Positions 15,967 through 20,420 of a stretch of DNA of 20,420 nucleotides are shown here, piece after piece. The notes beneath the pieces were generated by a model that was not told the DNA's origin, did not search any database, and saw only the letters and a list, made by a program, of their open reading frames with translations. How positions within the stretch are numbered: the first letter of the stretch is position 1; each line of letters opens with the position of its first letter. Source of the DNA: JANQTF01 sp036835375 (lineage in GTDB: Bacteria; Bacteroidota; Bacteroidia; J057); assembly GCA_036835375.1 (NCBI GenBank), contig DAITMB010000091.1:1-20420 (forward strand), read 5' to 3'. The position numbers and the translations under genes were made by a program.

Positions 15967-16490
15967 ACATTATGGGTCTTCATTCGCGCCAAAATCTCCG
16001 CTACCATCTCTGCCGGCGAGTGCGTGATCGACAAGGTCCATGCATCGTTGGGGGCTTCCAGCGCCTCGAATTGGCTGTCTAGCAAAGAAAGGGGCATAAA
16101 ATGACCGCTCCGGCGCTGCAATCGTTCGCGAATCTGCGCCGGAGTTCCTCGTAAGTACACCAAATGAAATCTTGCGTCGGGATCCTTCCCCATCAAGATG
16201 GCGCGATAACTGGCCTTGAGGGCGGAGCAAGCATACACGGCTGGCCGACCAGCGGCCAATTGCGCCTCCATGGATTCCCGGATGGCGTGGAGCCAAGGCC
16301 AGCGGTCCTCATCCTGAAGTGGGATTCCCCGCGATTGCTTGTCAATGTTGACGGGTGGATGGAAGTCGTCCCCATCGAAAAATGGCGCTTGAAGCGCATC
16401 TGCGAGCAGCTGCCCGACAGTGCTTTTGCCACAGCCAGAGACACCCATGAGGAGGAAAATGGGCGCATGAGGAGAGGGGGAGGAATTCAT
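15963..16490 (-). CDS. gntK: Gluconokinase
   Basis: The enzyme phosphorylates D-gluconate with ATP to 6-phosphogluconate. The 175-residue product has the usual length. It shows the P-loop GVSGCGKST (16-24), then the gluconate kinase signature FDGDDFHPPVNIDK and GIPLQDEDRWPWL, and ACSALKASYR. No gluconate transporter or dehydrogenase gene is nearby. It is the last gene of a minus-strand run and lies 69 bases after the Nudix gene. Its stop codon overlaps that of the convergent dioxygenase in the bases CTAG at 15963-15966. Confidence 0.93.
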   Translation of the reverse strand: MNSSPSPHAPIFLLMGVSGCGKSTVGQLLADALQAPFFDGDDFHPPVNIDKQSRGIPLQDEDRWPWLHAIRESMEAQLAAGRPAVYACSALKASYRAILMGKDPDARFHLVYLRGTPAQIRERLQRRSGHFMPLSLLDSQFEALEAPNDAWTLSITHSPAEMVAEILARMKTHNV

Positions 16491-16559
16491 CTACGATTTC
16501 TATTGATACTTTGAGAGCCATGGGTCTGCATCGATACGACGAGGAAAGTGGATCTCCGG

Positions 16560-17078
16560 CTATCCGGGTAATTCGACAAATTCAGGCGTAAATCCGCGGG
16601 TTTTCAGCCAATCACTCAAAGCATATCCGGTGGCGGCCTTCCAGGGGCGGAGCAGCGAAAGCGGCACAATACGAAAATCTGCCAACTCTGTCTGATCAAT
16701 GACTACCTCGCCTTGCACGCGCACATGATACACCATGATGAGCTGATTCATTCGGCGAAACGGATAAAATCCGATCCATTCACCTAATTCGGCTTCTAGC
16801 CCAGTCTCTTCTTTGACTTCTCGCAAAATGCCTTCCTCCGGCTTCTCGCCTTTCTCCAAAAAGCCCGTCACCAGTCCATACCAGCTCGACGGCCATCCAA
16901 TGCTTTGGACCAAGACTACGCCCTCAGGATGTTCCACCACTGCACCCACCACCGGTATCGGATTATCCCAATGCACAAAACCGCATCCCGCTCGAGGGCA
17001 ACTCATGCGGGGTGTACCACCTTGATTCACTGACGCGAGCGGTGTTGAACAGCGGGGGCAGTAGGTGTAAGGGTTCAT
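16560..17078 (-). CDS. Nudix hydrolase with N-terminal zinc ribbon
   Basis: The product is a 172-residue protein that should hydrolyse a nucleoside diphosphate linked to another moiety. A zinc ribbon is formed by Cys7, Cys10, Cys27 and Cys32. The complete Nudix box covers residues 72-94 (GFLEKGE, then REVKEETGL), with all catalytic Glu residues present. The layout resembles NudC-type NADH pyrophosphatases, but the protein is shorter, and the NudC motif after the box is not evident, so the substrate is open. It lies 70 bases behind the DinB gene and 69 bases ahead of gntK. Confidence 0.9.
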   Translation of the reverse strand: MNPYTYCPRCSTPLASVNQGGTPRMSCPRAGCGFVHWDNPIPVVGAVVEHPEGVVLVQSIGWPSSWYGLVTGFLEKGEKPEEGILREVKEETGLEAELGEWIGFYPFRRMNQLIMVYHVRVQGEVVIDQTELADFRIVPLSLLRPWKAATGYALSDWLKTRGFTPEFVELPG

Positions 17079-17148
17079 GATCAGGAATGTTGGGGGGCGG
17101 GTGGAGGTAGTTTCTCTGGTAATGAGGGAATGAATGCGCGCCGATGGA

Positions 17149-17682
17149 TCAAGACGAAGTTTTCTTCAAGTGTTGTTGCAGTCGGGCGATTTGCCGGAGA
17201 TGTCGGCGCTGATGGGCAGCCAGCCAACGCAGCGTCTGCGGTAAGGTAATTCCTGCCGCTCGGGGATGGGTAAACACGATGCTCTCGCTCGCGTTGAGCG
17301 GCGCTTTCTTGAGGTATTCATACCAATCGTGACGTGTCTTGCTCCACATTTCGACCAGTTCTGCGAGGGAGCGGTCGGTCGCGCTGGGCGCTGTCGCCTT
17401 GGGGGCTCGAAAGCGTATCGGTAGGCGCGTAGCCAGCATGAGTGGAATGAATAGGAAAGCGTCTCGCAGGGTCTGTTTGCGCGGCGTGCTTTTGGTGATG
17501 CTTTTGAGAATGAGATAATCTACCTTAGAAAGGTGTTCTACCACCTCGAGCATACACCAACTGCCTGCTGGTGCAAGCCGAAGTTGAGTAGGAGGGAGTG
17601 AAGCCAGTCGGCTCAGAAGCCCGAGACGGTCTTCTTCCAGCGCTTGCCAAGCTGGGTGGAGGGCGATAGGAAGCTGGCTCAT
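17149..17682 (-). CDS. DinB-family protein
   Basis: The product is a 177-residue four-helix-bundle protein of the DinB/YfiT superfamily. ATG at 17682 is chosen because it overlaps the stop of the upstream gene as ATGA. An earlier in-frame start at 17760 would lie inside that gene. The metal-binding histidine triad is visible as His50 (EVVEHLSKVDYL) plus His157 and His161 (WLAAHQRRHLRQI). Family members are metal-dependent, and several act as thiol transferases, but most, including this one, have no known substrate. Translational coupling with the upstream DinB-fold gene suggests that the two products act together. Confidence 0.85.
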   Translation of the reverse strand: MSQLPIALHPAWQALEEDRLGLLSRLASLPPTQLRLAPAGSWCMLEVVEHLSKVDYLILKSITKSTPRKQTLRDAFLFIPLMLATRLPIRFRAPKATAPSATDRSLAELVEMWSKTRHDWYEYLKKAPLNASESIVFTHPRAAGITLPQTLRWLAAHQRRHLRQIARLQQHLKKTSS

Positions 17683-18164
17683 GTCGGACTGGTTAGCCGT
17701 GGAAGTAGGCCAAATTGCCGAAAATGATGCTGGAGGTGCTTGTAGTGAAATTGCTCCCAATCCTCTACGCCGAGTGGTCCAAAAACTGGATGCACCACCA
17801 GTTGATCGGGAGAGGCTGTATAAAAGGCAAAAAAGCGATCCATTCCCTGCAAGAATTTTTCCTTGGCTTCCTCTAGGTTCGCAAATCTAAGGGGCAGCGG
17901 TTCATCTGGTAAAATAGGAGCCTTGGTGTTCTCGCGAAATGGCTTGTCACTGCGCAACCAATCGAGTCTTTTGGTCACATACTCCGGTGGAATGAAAGGC
18001 GCGAGGTCGTGGCCGGGTTTGGTGGACAACACAAAGATTCCCGCACAATGCTCTACCATGTGTTGGACGCTCATTTTCCCCCACAGGCGTTCGAGCCCGG
18101 GGTGGATCTGGGCGATGTAGGCGGGCGCCTGAACGCGGAGAAATTGCTGGGCTGGGGTCATCAT
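17679..18164 (-). CDS. DinB-superfamily protein (DUF1569-like)
   Basis: The product is a 161-residue helical protein. The N-terminal RLWGKMSVQHMVEHC (His35, His39) and the C-terminal HPVFGPLGVEDW followed by HYKHLQHHFRQFGL (His140, His143, His147) fit DUF1569-type members of the DinB superfamily, so a metal site is likely. The function is unknown. It starts 20 bases after the TPR gene behind an A-rich leader (a T-run on the plus strand at 18165-18173), typical of Bacteroidota start regions. A second ATG directly follows the first (MMTP), so the exact start may differ by one codon. Its stop overlaps the start of the next DinB-fold gene. Confidence 0.8.
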   Translation of the reverse strand: MMTPAQQFLRVQAPAYIAQIHPGLERLWGKMSVQHMVEHCAGIFVLSTKPGHDLAPFIPPEYVTKRLDWLRSDKPFRENTKAPILPDEPLPLRFANLEEAKEKFLQGMDRFFAFYTASPDQLVVHPVFGPLGVEDWEQFHYKHLQHHFRQFGLLPRLTSPT

Positions 18165-18184
18165 TTTTTTTTGGAATAAAGCAC

Positions 18185-19387
18185 TCAGGAAAATAATCTT
18201 CCTAAGAAACCTTTTTTTCCGGCCTTTCCATTGGTTTTTGCTACCAATTCCTTCATGCTTTCCACAGAATCCTCCAGCGATTCCACCAAAAATTCATCCT
18301 TTGCTGTTTCGGCAAAGGGGATCGCTGCCGAAAAATGCGCCAGCGCATCAGCATGGAGAAGCTGATTTTGACAAATGGCACCTGCATGTTGAAAAGATTT
18401 TGCGGCTGCTGCGGCATAAGCAGGCGTTGCGGCCCAGTGCTGGGCTGCTTCCAGGTAGGCCGCTACTGCCAATAGGGCTTGTCCGAGTTCTTCCTGGCTG
18501 CGAGCCAGAATTCGGGTGGCTTCGCCCCATTCCTCAGGATGATCCGATGGCGAAAAGGAGCTACGGGCTTGCTGGAGATAAGCGATGGCGGCCTTCCACT
18601 GTCGCTGCGAAAACTGGATTCTCGCTAGTGCGAGGTAAGCACGACCTTTTTCAAAAGAAGCAGATACGTCGAGAAGATTGAGCGCCGCTTGCAGTTGTTC
18701 CATGGCTTCGGGAAATTTTCCCCGGTGAAGGGCGAGCTCGCCCAAGCCCAGCGTAGCGGATCCTGATGATCCGTAGCCTTCGGTCAAGCTGTGCTCAAAC
18801 CAGAGTTGCGCCGCTGCGAGGGCACCTGCCAAAGACAATTGTTCAGCAATGGCCACGCTGCGCGAGGTGTCGCCATCGCGAAAGGCCGTTCCTAAGGCTT
18901 CCAGCTTGTCGTAGGGCAGGGGAGGAGCGTCGGTCTCCAGTGTAGCGACCGGGTCGAACCGCGCCCAGAAATGCGGGGCTTGGCTGGCGAGCGCCGTTTG
19001 GAGGGCATCATCGCCATATATTCTGAGGTTCCCCGAGGCAATGCCGATGCTGGCTTGGTCCCAACCCTCAAAAAGAGATTGACCTGAGGCGAGGCTTTCA
19101 AGGAGGCTGTGCTCCAGATGGACGACATGAAGCACAAGCTGTGGATCATCGACCAATTCGGCACCGAGCTTCTCGAGCAGTAGTGGCTCCCAGGCATCCA
19201 CGATCGTCTCGTTGAGGTCAAGGACCACATGGTGGGATGCAGGATCTTCGGCGGCAGCTTGTTCGAGGAGGCTCATGCGCCAATCAGTTCGCCGGGAGGC
19301 CAGGAAGGCGGGTTTCCCAGGTTGAAGGGTATCGATCCATTGCTGGGCAGTAGCTTCGGCTTGCGGGCTGAGAGTAGCAGGGTCCAT
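18185..19387 (-). CDS. TPR-repeat protein with unassigned N-terminal domain
   Basis: The product is a 400-residue protein that looks cytoplasmic. ATG at 19387 is chosen because it lies 8 bases after the stop of the upstream nuclease gene. The frame stays open further, but inside that gene. Residues ~1-170 form an alpha/beta domain with strands VVLDLNETI and LVLHVVHLEHSLL and a late APHFWARF. This faintly recalls the decayed P-loop leader domains found before TPR arrays in bacterial signalling proteins, but no Walker A is present. Residues ~185-375 hold about five TPR-like helix pairs (for example RGKFPEAMEQLQAALNLL and RQWKAAIAYLQQARSSF). A basic tail KAGKKGFLGRLFS ends the protein. It is probably a partner or regulator of the membrane nuclease encoded just upstream. 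Confidence 0.8.
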   Translation of the reverse strand: MDPATLSPQAEATAQQWIDTLQPGKPAFLASRRTDWRMSLLEQAAAEDPASHHVVLDLNETIVDAWEPLLLEKLGAELVDDPQLVLHVVHLEHSLLESLASGQSLFEGWDQASIGIASGNLRIYGDDALQTALASQAPHFWARFDPVATLETDAPPLPYDKLEALGTAFRDGDTSRSVAIAEQLSLAGALAAAQLWFEHSLTEGYGSSGSATLGLGELALHRGKFPEAMEQLQAALNLLDVSASFEKGRAYLALARIQFSQRQWKAAIAYLQQARSSFSPSDHPEEWGEATRILARSQEELGQALLAVAAYLEAAQHWAATPAYAAAAAKSFQHAGAICQNQLLHADALAHFSAAIPFAETAKDEFLVESLEDSVESMKELVAKTNGKAGKKGFLGRLFS

Positions 19388-19395
19388 GTGCGGGC

Positions 19396-20379
19396 TTAGG
19401 ATGGGTTCCCTCGGCTGGAGAGCCAAATCAGGCCGTACAGGGCAAAAAATTGCAGAGGGAAGGATTTTACGTAGGGCCAAAGATACACGAGAATTGGGAA
19501 ATCCCGACTGAGGAAAAAGGAACGGGACCACCATTGTGGATTGCCCATGGACTGTCCCACTGCCCAGGCCGGAGCGAGGAGGATGAGAAAGATAACGAAG
19601 TAGATGGTATTTCGCCGAAATCTGGACCTTCCGAAGAGGCGGTGGCTCCGCATAAAAGAAAGGCCCACTGCCATGCTCAGGCAGGTTGCTGCGCTGGCGA
19701 GGGTGTAAAAGAGCCAGCGATAGTCCATGCCATATTGCTGCCAATAAGCCTGAATTTGGGTCCGAATCCACTCGTCATATTCCACCGCAAACCAAGAACA
19801 GGCAATCATGCTCAGGAGCAACACCGAAGAATACAAAATGGTGTCGGTTGTTACGGGCGATTTGAGCCAGCGCGCAAAGCTTCTTTTGGCTTTGAATCCC
19901 GGTTTTCGCAGCTCTTTGAACTTGGGAATTCGGTCGAGGCGATTTTTTGTTCGCTCGTTGAGTTTATCAGGAAGGACTTGGAAGACCGCGTTGTGATCCC
20001 CCGAAGTCGCCCACACGAATTGAGCACCAGTCACGGCGGCGTAGGAAAAAGCTTGATTGATGGACGTCTCGAAGACCGAGGCCGAGACCCCTTTTCGCTT
20101 GCATTCGATGATAATCCAGGGATCAAGCCCCTCGTCGTCGAGGTACACTACAATATCCGCTTCCCGCGTGGAGGACCCAATTTGAACTTTTTCACAGACC
20201 CGAATGTGCCTTGCCGGGAATCCATAGTCGTAAATCAGTGATAGATAGGTATCCAGCTGAACCTGCTCCTCGGGATTGGATAGCCTGCGCTCTTTGCCTT
20301 GGGGAAGGTAGATGATCTGGTCCTTTTGGCGATTGAGGTGAAGATATCGATCTTTGATGGCTCGTTCCTGATAGCCCAT
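19396..20379 (-). CDS. Membrane-anchored nuclease with type I restriction HsdR N-terminal-like domain
   Basis: The product has 327 residues. Residues ~10-135 match the HsdR N-terminal (HSDR_N_2-type) PD-(D/E)XK fold. Glu37/Glu38 lies in NPEEQVQLDTYLSLIY, Asp75 in TREADIVVY and Glu92-x-Lys94 in WIIIECKRKG. Gln109-x3-Tyr113 in NQAFSYA is the QxxxY element of this nuclease group. All core residues are present, so activity is plausible. Instead of helicase domains, about four membrane helices follow (~180-198, 222-240, 258-278, 305-322), separated by basic loops. Many Bacteroidota encode a stand-alone HsdR-N protein of about 150 residues. The membrane extension here is unusual. No HsdS or HsdM is present. 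The start at 20379 lies 42 bases from the window edge, so further upstream genes are unknown. Confidence 0.85.
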   Translation of the reverse strand: MGYQERAIKDRYLHLNRQKDQIIYLPQGKERRLSNPEEQVQLDTYLSLIYDYGFPARHIRVCEKVQIGSSTREADIVVYLDDEGLDPWIIIECKRKGVSASVFETSINQAFSYAAVTGAQFVWATSGDHNAVFQVLPDKLNERTKNRLDRIPKFKELRKPGFKAKRSFARWLKSPVTTDTILYSSVLLLSMIACSWFAVEYDEWIRTQIQAYWQQYGMDYRWLFYTLASAATCLSMAVGLSFMRSHRLFGRSRFRRNTIYFVIFLILLAPAWAVGQSMGNPQWWSRSFFLSRDFPILVYLWPYVKSFPLQFFALYGLIWLSSRGNPS

Positions 20380-20420
20380 GTGGTTTCGAATATTTGACCC
20401 AAATAAAAGGAAGTATTCGA

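Noticed and set aside
19388..19771. N-terminal extension of the TPR gene by 128 codons
   Set aside because: It would overlap the 3' end of the nuclease gene in another frame and has unlike composition. The start at 19387 fits the 8-base spacing to the upstream stop.
19450..20241. Plus-strand open frame of 263 residues opposite the membrane nuclease gene
   Set aside because: The minus-strand product has a full nuclease motif set and membrane helices. The plus-strand product has neither hydrophobic nor family-like pattern.
15963..20379. A complete type I restriction-modification locus
   Set aside because: No methylase, specificity subunit or helicase domain is present. Only the HsdR-N-like nuclease domain is found, fused to membrane helices.

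Overview
The window looks like chromosomal DNA of a Bacteroidota bacterium, possibly of the Saprospiria. I infer this from the gene families and style: a periplasmic-propeller LytS-type histidine kinase, A-rich leaders with few Shine-Dalgarno sites, a Bacteroidota-style Lgt, an Rpn nuclease with a Gly-Ile-Glu-Lys tail, and FlgD-like beta-sandwich repeats. No tRNA, rRNA, CRISPR array, complete insertion sequence or prophage gene is visible. Most of the window is fairly GC-rich. The first ~760 bases and the gene-poor stretch at about 5190-5700 are visibly AT-richer.

Layout. 1-754 (+): 3' part of an unrecognised beta-rich protein. 970-3969 (+): a very large sensor kinase with no response regulator beside it. 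4100-5185 (+): an Rpn/YhgA-like PD-(D/E)XK nuclease. 5186-5703: a gene graveyard with two broken remnants fused end to end, one of the Rpn gene and one of a paralogue of the gene at the window start. 5704-6171 (+): hypothetical, possibly a frameshifted longer gene. 6242-6826 (+) and 6850-7287 (-): a convergent HupE/UreJ-like membrane protein and a secreted DUF3299-like protein. 7520-9716 (+): lgt and a secreted thioredoxin-fold protein, ended by a strong two-way terminator. 9832-11097 (-): exported serine hydrolase of the beta-lactamase family. 11496-12131 (+): J-domain-like protein. 12153-14765 (-): two exported proteins, one with three beta-sandwich repeats and one lipoprotein with a decayed SGNH-like domain. 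15007-15966 (+): VOC-family dioxygenase of the MhqO type.

From 20379 down to 15963 six minus-strand genes run almost without gaps: a membrane-anchored HsdR-N-type nuclease, a TPR protein 8 bases behind it, two DinB-fold proteins overlapping by ATGA, a zinc-ribbon Nudix hydrolase and gluconokinase. The first two are the best candidate for an undescribed system: an apparently intact nuclease core tethered to the membrane by about four helices, tightly coupled to a TPR partner.

Most functions are assigned from motifs read by eye. Family names given as 'like' were not confirmed by any search.
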